DNA of 16,930 bases. Source: Mycoplasma yeatsii (GTDB lineage Bacteria > Bacillota_I > Bacilli_A > Mycoplasmatales > Mycoplasmataceae). The notes under the pieces were generated by a model. The model had not been told where the DNA came from. It saw only the letters and a list, made by a program, of their open reading frames with translations, and made no database searches. Below, piece by piece: positions 1 to 7,652 of the stretch. The translations under genes and the position numbers were made by a program. Within the stretch, counting starts at the first letter, position 1. Each line of letters opens with the position of its first letter. The stretch lies in assembly GCF_030815295.1 (NCBI RefSeq), contig NZ_JAUSWP010000010.1, one strand, 5' to 3'.

Positions 1-25
1 AATATTAAAAAAATTCAAATGAAAA

Positions 26-48
26 ACACCTCAAGAACTATGAGGTGT
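26..48. terminator. Hairpin, possible terminator
   Basis: An 8-bp perfect stem, ACACCTCA / TGAGGTGT, with a 7-base loop. On the plus strand it is not followed by a T run; read on the minus strand it is followed by TTTTCATTTG and a T-rich stretch. It may end a plus-strand gene lying upstream of the window or act in both directions. Confidence 0.5.
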
Positions 49-121
49 GTATAATAAACATAACTATTTAGTCTAATAATTTTGTCCCGGTTTCTTATAT
101 TGCAAAAAAGTAGGAATAGAT

Positions 122-1285
122 ATGAAAAAGAAATTATTATGAATTATAACTCCAATTTTAATATTACTAGCTTTAATTGGTACTGGAATTGGAGTTGCTG
201 TTGTTAAGAAACCGAATTCAAATACCCAAAATAGAACTGATGAAGAAAATAAAATTCCGAATCAAGATAATGAAAATCAAAAAATAAATTTATCAGACTT
301 AACCAAAAAAGTCTTAGGAACAATTGAAGAACAAAATTTAAATAAAAAAACCATATTAAATAAACTAAAAGAATTAAATGTTGAAATTAAAGATAGAGAC
401 TTATCAAGTCTGTCAGTTGAAATTTCTGAATTTAGTGCAGTAATTAAATCTACAACAAAAGATCTAAAATTTTCTGGTGAAGTTGAAGTTAGATTTATAC
501 CCGTTGATGGAAATGGAAGTAATAATCGCAGAACTGCCGTGTATAATGAAGATAAATCAATCTGTAAAAAAATTGGTTATTCTATAAATCAAGATGGGAA
601 CTGAATGGTAAAGCAATTTGATATAAATACAAGTAAAGTTCCAGAAGAATTACCATGATTTATAACAAGTTTAGTAGGTTTATTTAGTGAAAATAAAAAC
701 GAAAGAATCGAAGGGATTGAAAAATGAGATACTTCAAATATAACTGTTATGAGCTTTATGTTTGAAAGAGCTTTATCCTTCAACCAACCTTTAAACGACT
801 GAAACACCTCAAATGTAACTAATATGTTCGCTATGTTTTCTGGTGCTAAGTCCTTCAACCAACCTTTAAACAACTGAAATACTTCAAAAGTAACTAATAT
901 GCGTTTAATGTTTGATGGTGCTAAAAAATTCAACCAACCTTTAAACAACTGAGATACTTCAAATGTAACTGATATGTGTCGAGTGTTTTTTGGTACCGAT
1001 GACTTCAACCAAGCCATAGGAAACTGAAACACTTCAAACGTAACTGATATGAGTTGAATGTTTAATGGTGCAAAATCATTTAACCAAGACATATCTAATT
1101 GAGATACATCAAATGTTACTGATATGACAGCTATGTTTGAAAGAGCTCCATCCTTCAACCAAGATATATCTAATTGAAATGTTGATAATGTTACTGAATT
1201 TGAAGATTTTTCCCGTGATTTCCCAGAATCGAATCACCCAGAATGAACTCAATCTAAAAGACCTACTTTTAAAATTAAAAATTAA
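122..1285 (+). CDS. DUF285 repeat surface protein, copy 1
   Basis: A 387-aa protein with UGA=Trp. Residues about 5-27 form one hydrophobic segment after MKKK, with no lipobox cysteine, so it is probably membrane-anchored by an uncleaved or Sec-type N terminus with the rest outside. Residues about 55-125 form a small domain (LGTIEEQN...SGEVEVRF) related to the Lipoprotein_17-like repeats at 14165-14890. From W202 there are six 25-residue units of the type W(N/D)TSNVTDM..MF..A..FNQ, then a C-terminal cap WNVDNVTEF ending SKRPTFKIKN. These are DUF285 repeats (the PARCEL/BspA-like surface family); the function is not established, adhesion or antigenic variation is inferred. The ATG follows GTAGGAATAGAT. 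Its first about 500 bp are nearly identical to copy 2 (6379). Unlike the other three copies it lacks the poly-A promoter upstream. Confidence 0.9.
725..1174 (+). repeat. DUF285/PARCEL array, six 75-bp units
   Basis: Six in-frame 75-bp units, each beginning with a TGA (Trp) codon: 725, 800, 875, 950, 1025 and 1100. A partial unit/cap begins at 1175. Each unit contains TTCAACCAA (FNQ) and a TCAAATGTAACT-type (SNVT) segment. Units vary in the MF..A core while the flanks stay conserved. Confidence 0.9.
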
Positions 1286-1340
1286 CTCACAAGTTTTGTG
1301 GGTTTTTTTCTGCTCATTTTTTATAAAACGCTTGCATATA
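1283..1340 (+). repeat. Direct repeat, left copy, flanking the cargo
   Basis: About 57 bases starting TAACTCACAA and ending GCTTGCATAT align with 6235-6291 (TAACTCACAA ... GCTTGGATAT), with roughly 80 percent identity by eye and small indels. The match extends past the terminator into the non-coding spacer (TTATAAA..GCTTG), so it is not just two similar hairpins. Confidence 0.65.
1286..1309 (+). terminator. Intrinsic terminator of DUF285 copy 1
   Basis: Directly after the TAA stop: stem CTCACAA / TTGTGGG (one G-U pair) followed by seven T. A diverged copy of the same terminator and its downstream spacer occurs at 6235-6291. Confidence 0.85.
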
Positions 1341-1360
1341 TATATCATTATCTTTAGAGT
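1332..1360 (+). promoter_or_regulatory. Candidate promoter of the methyltransferase cassette
   Basis: TTGCAT at 1332-1337 and TAGAGT at 1355-1360 are separated by exactly 17 bases. An (AT)5 run at 1336-1345 straddles the -35 and the spacer. Transcription would start within about 10 bases of the first ATG, so the mRNA would have almost no leader. Prediction by eye only. Confidence 0.45.
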
Positions 1361-1369
1361 TAAAAAGAG

Positions 1370-2185
1370 ATGATGTACGTGAAAAAAGAAGTTATAAAAA
1401 AACAACCTATTGTTATATGAGCTTTATATGATGATGCTGAAAGTAGTTATCAAAAATCTATTAAAAAATATTTTGATAAAAAATTTATAGTTTATTCAAT
1501 AGGGATAAATGATCCTAAAAATATAAAATTTAAGAATTCAAAATATTATAAATACAAACAAATAGATTTATCTTTAACCAATTTTAATTTAATAAAACAA
1601 TTAAGCGAATTAGAGCATCCAGATATAATCTTAGCTTCACCACCTTGTGAGAGTTGAAGTGGAGCTGATTGTGGAGCTAAAATGTTCACAAAAATAACTT
1701 CAACTTCAAATGACCAAGAAAATTCAACTTCAATTTGAGAAGTAAAAAATAGAAAATTTTATAAAAACTATAACAAAACTTGTCACCCTGTAAAAAGAAG
1801 ACAATTCTTACAAAAAGAAATAGGAAGAATAATTGGAGTTGCAACAATTGGAGCAACTATTAATATTATCGAAACATTCAATCCTAAAGTTTGATTAATC
1901 GAAAATCCAGCAACTAGTAAAACTTGAGAATTTCAAAAAGAGCATTGAGATTTTCATACAGGTTATTTTGAAAATAAAACTTATTATTCATCTTATGATA
2001 GTGAATTTTCTTTAAAACCAACTATTTTTAAAAGTAATGTAAAACTTGATCTTTTAACAACTAGAGTAAAAGGAAATAACGATCATATGGCTAGAGGAAG
2101 TTATTCTAAAAGAAGCTCAATACCTTCAGAACTAGTAAAAGATCTAATTGAAAATATAATCAATTATCTAGACTTTGAAAATTAA
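1370..2185 (+). CDS. DNA cytosine-5 methyltransferase, phage type
   Basis: A 271-aa protein that probably transfers a methyl group from S-adenosylmethionine to cytosine in DNA. Residues 90-97 read SPPCESWS (motif IV with the catalytic Cys93) and 177-180 IENP (motif VI Glu). A C-terminal part with KPTIF and IPSELVKDLIE resembles the end of short phage-type C5 methylases. The usual SAM-binding motif I is not clear: WALYDD occupies its place, so this is a divergent member. The target-recognition region is short. The start is uncertain: ATG 1370, ATG 1373 and GTG 1379 are in frame, and the only SD-like bases (AAGAGA, 1364-1369) are best spaced for GTG 1379. It is first in a three-gene cassette with gaps of 16 and 14 bases. 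The specificity cannot be read from sequence. Confidence 0.78.
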
Positions 2186-2201
2186 AACTAATGGAGAAAA
2201 T

Positions 2202-2807
2202 ATGTTAATTAATGACGAAATAAAAAATGTTATTTTAGAAAAAATTAAAGGTTCAATAATTAGAACTGTCGGAACTCGTTTTGACGCATATAAAAGAAAT
2301 TTTGATAATATTTATAAAAACTTCGACAAAATCAAATGCTTTAAAGAAGGTAAAGAAGTAAAAATATTCAATGGAAAAAACGAAGTTATACATAACTTCA
2401 CAAGTATAGTTACATTTGATCAATGTTTCAAAACTCTTGTTGGTCTAGATTTTTTAGATATTAATTTAACAGGTGAATATATACCTATTTTAAAAGAACG
2501 TTCAGAAAAAGAAATTATAGATCTAATATTTTCAAAATATGAAAAAGGTAATAACCAACGATATAAAAATTGAATAAATATTTACAGACAAAGTAAAATA
2601 ATAGCTTTTTTAATAGAGCTAAAAATTATTGATGAAAATAATATAAATTTATTAGAATTTAAAAAATTAAAAGGAAAACATGAAATTAATTTCAAAGATT
2701 TTAAAGATACAGAAATAGGATATTGAGATAAAGAAATTTGTTCATCTACAGAAATGAAAAACTACATTATTTCAAAAGTTTTAGGTCACGATTTTATTAA
2801 AGATTAA
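2202..2807 (+). CDS. Uncharacterised protein in methyltransferase cassette
   Basis: A 201-aa protein I do not recognise. ATG 2202 is chosen because GGAG lies 5-8 bases upstream; it starts 16 bases after the methyltransferase stop. It is charged and Lys/Asn/Ile-rich, with no signal peptide or membrane segment, so it is probably cytoplasmic. One TGA is read as Trp (YKNWINIYRQ). I see no convincing PD-(D/E)xK, HNH, helix-turn-helix or Walker motif. Position between a DNA methyltransferase and a DUF262/DUF1524 nuclease suggests a restriction or modification-sensing partner, perhaps a cognate endonuclease or adaptor, but this rests on context alone. Confidence 0.8.
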
Positions 2808-2821
2808 GAAAGGAATTACTT

Positions 2822-4656
2822 ATGAGTTTAAATCAAAAAGGAAATGATTCAATACGATTTAAGAGATATTCTATCAATGATTTTTTTAAACAATCCTATC
2901 AATGATTTTTTTAAACAATATATACACAAAAATAACGAAATAGAAATACCATTATATCAACGTGAATATTGCTGAGAAAAAGAAAATGTATTAACACTTT
3001 TAGAAGATCTGAAATCAAGAGTTGAAGATAAAAAAGAACATTATTTTGGAATGATAACAACTACTGAAAGTAAACCTGATTTAAGTGTTTATAAAAAAAG
3101 AATTATTGATGGACAACAAAGATTAACTACATCATTAATATTAATACATTATTTAAAATCAGTTTGCTTATTAAACAATTTGTCAAATCCACTTAAAGAA
3201 GAATTTGGTTATGAAATTAAATTTGCATATGAATATGATAATGAATTAAGCAATGATATAAATTTACTTACTAAAAAGAATGATTCTAATGAAATAATTA
3301 AAAAATTTAGAAATGACAGTATAAAAAGTACATATAGAACAATTAAAGAATTTTTTGAAAATGAAAAACAACAAAATTCTAATTTAAACTTTAATGACTA
3401 TTTAAATACTTTTTTAAACAACTTTATTTTTTGTGTTTCACAATTTGAAACATACCAAAACCCATCATATGAAATGGAAATATTCGAAAACTTAAACTCA
3501 AAAGGTACACCACTAAGAGAATTTGATTTAATTAAAAATTTAATTATTTCTCAAAAAACAGATATGGATTTTGAAACAAAAATCAAAGAATTTAATCTAC
3601 AACTTAATTCTCTTTTTGAAAACCAACATAGACCAATTAAGAAAAGTGACGTTCATAAACAAGTTGAAAACTTTATAAAACATTTTTTAACGTGAAAAAA
3701 ATTCAACTCAAAATTTTCTAATTACAAATTATATAAAAACTTTAAAATCTATTTAAAAACATTAAATATATCAAACGATGAGACTTTTACAAATATGTTA
3801 GATGAATTGCAAAAATTTGCAATACTATTTTTATCTATTCAATTTCCTTTAGAATCAGAAATTGGAAATGAATTATGACTTAGAGTAATAGAACAAAAAG
3901 ATGTTCATATACCTTACATATTTGCTTTATTTAACAAGTTCTCAAGTTTTGATAAAAATAGTAATGAATGAAATGATAATGAAGAAATTTGAAAATACTT
4001 AAAAGTCCTTTCATCTCATCTTATAAAATATATGGCTGTTGAAGGAACTGGTCAATCGTTATCTAAATTTATAGAATCAATAGAAAAAATGACTATAGAT
4101 GAAAATAAATCACCAGCTGAAATTAGAAAGATTTTAAATAATTCAAATCAAGATAACAATATACTTTTATCAAATTGTAGTAAAGAAGATTTTGTTAATG
4201 CTTGTTTATATCCTAAAAAACAAACACAATGAATTTATCAAAGTGTAATTGATAGAGAGTTTTTTAAATACATCAAATGAAAAAATAAAGTACAAATATC
4301 AAAGAACATTAGAACACATAATGCCTCAAACACCTACCAAAGCATGAAAAGAAGTGATTGGATATGATGAAGAAAATTCGGATGATCAAACTAAGTATAG
4401 TAGATTTTTACAACAACCTGGAAACTTAGTTTTTGTAGATGGAAGTAAAAATAGTTCAATAGGTAACAAACCTTTTTCAGAAAAGAAAGATATATTATAT
4501 TCAAATTCGAATTCACCATTAATTAGAAAAGAATTGAAGTATCTAGACAATAATGCACAAGCTGTTGTTGATTGTGATGAATGAAATTATGAAATAATTG
4601 AAAACAGAACTAAAATTATTGCTTCAACAGTTTTTGACATAATGAATAGAGATTAA
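2822..4656 (+). pseudogene. GmrSD-like DUF262/DUF1524 nuclease, frameshifted
   Basis: Family role: type IV-like restriction in which DUF262 (ParB-like, NTP-dependent) is joined to a DUF1524 HNH-type nuclease. The reading frame opens at ATG 2822 (AAAGGA SD) but a 25-bp tandem duplication (2869-2918) shifts it to TAA 2912. The downstream frame can restart at ATG 2877 and carries IPLYQREYCW and IIDGQQRLTT (residues about 76-85), the DUF262 signatures. Around 4275 a second frameshift occurs: without it the frame ends at TAA 4392 (505 aa). The nuclease part, with EHIMPQ (4312-4329) and GNLVFVDGSKN, lies in the next frame and runs to TAA 4656. One fewer A at 4275-4277 would join the two. As written the nuclease domain is not fused to DUF262, so it is probably inactive. 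Confidence 0.85.
2869..2918 (+). repeat. 25-bp tandem duplication breaking the reading frame
   Basis: Two adjacent 25-bp units, 2869-2893 and 2894-2918, differ only at 2870/2895 (T/C). Removing either unit restores an open frame from ATG 2822 into IPLYQREYCW. The length, 25, is not a multiple of three. Confidence 0.95.
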
Positions 4657-4723
4657 TTCATAAAAAAACTTTCTAATCAATTACTAATAAAATTAATAAA
4701 ACAAATATAAATAGACTTTTACG

Positions 4724-4759
4724 AACAAAAAATATGGAAATCCATATAAATTATTTGTT
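4724..4759. repeat. Imperfect palindrome I
   Basis: Core ATATGGA-AA-TCCATAT flanked by AACAAAAA on the left and TTATTTGTT on the right. It resembles palindrome II 60 bases downstream in both outer (AACAAAAA) and inner (TATGGAA.TCCAT) parts. It lies between the nuclease pseudogene and the ATPase gene. Confidence 0.7.
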
Positions 4760-4783
4760 AAATTCTAAAAAATGCTAATTTCA

Positions 4784-4819
4784 GGAACAAAAACTATGGA
4801 ATTCCATGTTTTTTGTTCC
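4784..4819. repeat. 36-base near-perfect palindrome II
   Basis: Two 18-base arms (4784-4801 and 4802-4819) match at 16 of 18 positions with no loop. The outer part is GGAACAAAAA / TTTTTGTTCC and the centre GGAATTCC. It ends in a T-rich arm, so it might be a terminator of the upstream cassette, or an operator or RNA hairpin in front of the ATPase gene about 65 bases away. Confidence 0.8.
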
Positions 4820-4885
4820 TGTTTCTATTAATAGTAAAAATATTGGTGCTAAAATAAATTTAACAGAAAGTCAAAAAGGTGCTTT

Positions 4886-6181
4886 ATGAATATAATAAGA
4901 AATGAATATCTAGATAAATTAATTTCTAAAAAACACAACGGTAGAGTAAAAATAATTACAGGAATAAGACGTTGTGGTAAATCATATTTATTATTTAATT
5001 TATTTAAAAATCATTTAATAGAAAATGGTGTTGATCAAACTCAAATACTAACAATGAATCTAGATGATATAGCAAATGTTAAATATCACAATCCTATTGA
5101 ATTGTATAAATATTTTTTAGATAAGATTTCTAACAAAGATATTCAATATTATGTTTTTATTGATGAAATCCAAAATTGTAAATCAATTAAAAATCCTTAT
5201 GTTGAACAAGATGATCAACTAATTAATTTCACAGGTGTTTTAATTGGTTTAATGCTACATGAAAATGTTGATATTTATGTAACTGGAAGCAATTCTAAAA
5301 TGCTTTCAAGTGAAATTGTTACTGAATTTAGAGACCGAGGAGATGAAATTAAAGTAAATCCTCTTACATTTAAAGAAATTTATAATAGTAAACAAGTTGA
5401 TAATTTTGATTTAAAAACATATTTTATTTATGGTGGAATGCCTTTTGTTTATAAAATAGAATCTAATACTGAAAAAGCAAAATATTTACAAAACTTATTT
5501 ACTACAACTTATATTCGCGATATTTTAGATAGATACAAAATTAATAATGAACATTTAATATTAGAAACATTGTTAAATTTCATTTCTTCTAATATTGGTT
5601 CATTAACAAATCCTAATAAATTATCTAATAGATTTCTATCTGAAAGTAAAATTAAAATTAATGCTAATACTGTTTCAAAATATATTGAATATTTTAAAGA
5701 AGCATATATTATTTCTAAAGCTAAACGATATGATGTAAAAGGTGCTAAATATTTTTCAACTCCTTTAAAATATTATTTTACTGATATCGGTTTAAGAAAT
5801 GCATGACTAAATTTTAGTGACTTAGATCGTAGTCATATTATGGAAAATATAGTTTATAATGAGTTAAAAGCTAGAGGGTTCAACGTTGATGTTGGATATG
5901 TAACATATGATCAAAAAACAGACAAATCACGTAATGTTTATAATTTAGAAATAGATTTTATTGCAAATTTAATTGATACAAAATATTATATTCAAGTTGC
6001 TTTAAATCTTGATGAACCAGATAAAAAAGAACAAGAAATAAGACCATTGTTACAAGTAAAAGATAACTATAAAAAAATTGTAATTGTTTATGATGATATT
6101 TTTAAACATTATGATTCAAACGGAATTTTATATGTAGGTTTAAAAGAGTTTTTATTAGATGTTGATGTATTTAACGTATAA
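4886..6181 (+). CDS. AAA_14 / DUF4143 family ATPase
   Basis: A 431-aa protein after reading one TGA (5804) as Trp. Walker A is GIRRCGKS at residues 26-33, Walker B VFIDE at 90-94, and TGSNS near 135 fits sensor 1, followed by FRDRGDEIKVNPLTFKEI, typical of this family. The C-terminal half is DUF4143-like, with EIDFIA and YYIQVALNLD, resembling a PD-(D/E)xK-type fold. It is probably cytoplasmic; the family's job is unknown, and such ATPases are common in multiple copies in mycoplasmas and many host-associated bacteria. AAAAAGGTG gives a good ribosome binding site before ATG 4886. Two related palindromes precede it. It forms part of the cargo between the flanking direct repeats. The gene looks intact. 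Confidence 0.88.
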
Positions 6182-6190
6182 TTTGTTTTT

Positions 6191-6261
6191 ATCAAATTGT
6201 AATAATGAAATTATGAAATTTGATAAATATAATTTAACTCACAAACTTTTGTGAGTTTTTT
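6191..6261 (+). terminator. Double hairpin terminator of the ATPase gene
   Basis: A first stem ATCAAATT (6191-6198) / AATTTGAT (6217-6224) is followed by a strong terminator: ACTCACAA / TTGTGAGT (6237-6256) and a T run. The second hairpin is the part related to the terminator of DUF285 copy 1. Confidence 0.8.
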
Positions 6262-6291
6262 ATGCTTAGTTATTATAAAGTGCTTGGATAT
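6235..6291 (+). repeat. Direct repeat, right copy, flanking the cargo
   Basis: Diverged copy of 1283-1340: TAACTCACAA, TTTTGTG.GTTTTTT, TGCT, TTATAAA, GCTTG.ATAT in the same order and spacing. Together the copies bracket the methyltransferase cassette and the ATPase gene, about 5 kb. Confidence 0.65.
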
Positions 6292-6319
6292 TAATTCTTG
6301 TTTTTTTGCAATATAGCAC

Positions 6320-6348
6320 TTGATTCTAAAAAAAAAAAAAAATAGAAT
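6320..6348 (+). promoter_or_regulatory. Poly-A phase-variable promoter A
   Basis: -35 TTGATT (6320-6325), spacer CT plus 15 A (17 bases), -10 TAGAAT (6343-6348). The sides also form an inverted repeat, TTGATTCTA / TAGAATCAA. It lies 30 bases before the ATG of DUF285 copy 2. The layout matches vlp promoters of M. hyorhinis, in which A-tract length sets ON or OFF. A 17-base spacer would predict ON. Confidence 0.85.
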
Positions 6349-6378
6349 CAAATTATATGCAAAAAAGTAGGAATAGAT

Positions 6379-7509
6379 ATGAAAAAGAAATTATTATGAA
6401 TTATAACTCCAGTTTTAATATTATTAGCTTTAATTGGTACTGGAATTGGAGTTGCTGTTGCTAAGAAACCAAATCCAAATACTCAAAATAGAACTGATGA
6501 AGAAAATAAAATTCCAAATCAAGATAATGAAAATCAAAAAATAAATTTATCAGACTTAACTAAAAAAGTCTTAGGAACAATTGAAGAACAAAATTTAAAT
6601 AAACAAACCATATTAAATAAATTAAAAGAATTAAATGTTGAAATTAAAGATAGAGACCTATCAAGTCTGTCAGTTGAAATTTCTGAATTTAGTGCAGTAA
6701 TTAAATCTACAACAAAAGATCTAAAATTTTCTGGTGAAGTTGAAGTTAAGTTTATACCCGTTGATGGAAATGGAAGTAATAATCGCAGAACTGCCGTGTA
6801 TAATGAAGATAAATCAATCTGTAAAAAAATTGGTTATTCTATAAATCAAGATGGGAACTGAATGGTAAATTTATTTGATATAAATACAAGTAAAGTTCCA
6901 GAAGAATTACCATGATTTGTAACAAGTTTATTATACGCTTTCTCTGACAATAAAAACACAGAAATAAAGGGTATTGAAAATTGAGATACTTCGAATGTAA
7001 CAGATATGCGTTTAACGTTCTTTGGTACAAAAATGTTCAACCAACCCCTAAACAACTGAAACACCTCAAGTGTAACTGATATGAGTAGAATGTTCTTAAA
7101 TGCTGAAAAGTTCAATCAAGATATATCTAGTTGAGACACTTCTAAGGTAACTGATATGAGCTGAATGTTTACTGGTGCTTCAAAATTCAACCAAGATATC
7201 TCATCTTGAAACACTTCTAATGTTACCGATATGTCATTAATGTTTCATAGTGCAGAATCTTTCAATCAAGATATTTCTACAAAAACAATCAAAAATGCTG
7301 ATGGATCTAGTTATGTAGCTTGAGACACTTCAAATGTAACTAATATGTATGGTATGTTTCAAAGCGCTAGATCTTTCAACCAAGACATATCAAATTGAAA
7401 TGTTGATAAAGTTACTGAATTTGATGATTTTGTCTTTGATTCACCACAATTTATCCACCCAGAATGAACAGAATCTAAAAGACCTACTTTTAAAATTAAA
7501 AATCAATAA
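6379..7509 (+). CDS. DUF285 repeat surface protein, copy 2
   Basis: A 376-aa protein with the same plan as copy 1: MKKK plus a hydrophobic segment (about 5-27, no lipobox Cys), the Lipoprotein_17-like domain (about 55-125), and DUF285 repeats from W202. There are five 25-residue units, four in a row, then a 13-residue insert KTIKNADGSSYVA, then the fifth and the cap WNVDKVTEF ... SKRPTFKIKNQ. The first about 165 codons are almost identical to copy 1, the repeats much less so. Start ATG 6379 follows GTAGGAATAGAT. Expression is probably phase-variable through the poly-A promoter at 6320. Surface exposure is inferred from the N terminus; the function is not known. Confidence 0.9.
6982..7395 (+). 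repeat. DUF285/PARCEL array, five 75-bp units
   Basis: Units begin with TGA at 6982, 7057, 7132, 7207 and 7321. A 39-bp in-frame insert (7282-7320) separates units four and five and has a counterpart of the same length in copy 3. Confidence 0.9.
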
Positions 7510-7530
7510 AGCACATTTATGTGCTTTTTT
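7508..7530 (+). terminator. Intrinsic terminator of DUF285 copy 2
   Basis: AAAGCACAT / ATGTGCTTT with a very short loop and a T run, overlapping the end of the stop codon. Confidence 0.9.
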
Positions 7531-7593
7531 AATTATTTAAGCTTATTTATTAATAAATAGCATATCTTTAATTAAGGTTCTATGATTTAGTAC

Positions 7594-7622
7594 TTGATTC
7601 AAAAAAAAAAAAAAAATAGAAT
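7594..7622 (+). promoter_or_regulatory. Poly-A phase-variable promoter B
   Basis: -35 TTGATT (7594-7599), spacer C plus 16 A (17 bases), -10 TAGAAT (7617-7622). It differs from promoter A by one T converted to A in the spacer, with the same total length. Predicted ON by the 17-base rule. Confidence 0.85.
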
Positions 7623-7652
7623 CAAATTATATGCAAAAAAGTGGGAACAAAT

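Noticed and set aside
589..1158. Long minus-strand open frames opposite the DUF285 repeats (also at 6846, 8066, 8523 and 9915)
   Set aside because: They are reverse-strand readings of the 75-bp repeats, have no ribosome binding site, and the plus-strand frames explain the conservation, signal segment, promoters and terminators.
725..1174. Regular 75-bp periodicity as a CRISPR-like array
   Set aside because: The whole period is coding, in frame, with no separate repeat and spacer parts and no cas genes.
1109..1405. Minus-strand 98-aa frame across the end of DUF285 copy 1
   Set aside because: It crosses the copy 1 terminator and the methyltransferase start and has no recognisable protein features.
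6191..6224. AT-rich stem after the ATPase gene as an attachment site
   Set aside because: It is short and AT-rich, and it lies directly before a standard terminator; no integrase or second copy is visible.
7544..7559. Palindrome TATTTATTAATAAATA downstream of DUF285 copy 2
   Set aside because: Only A and T; expected by chance in this composition, with no partner elsewhere in the window.
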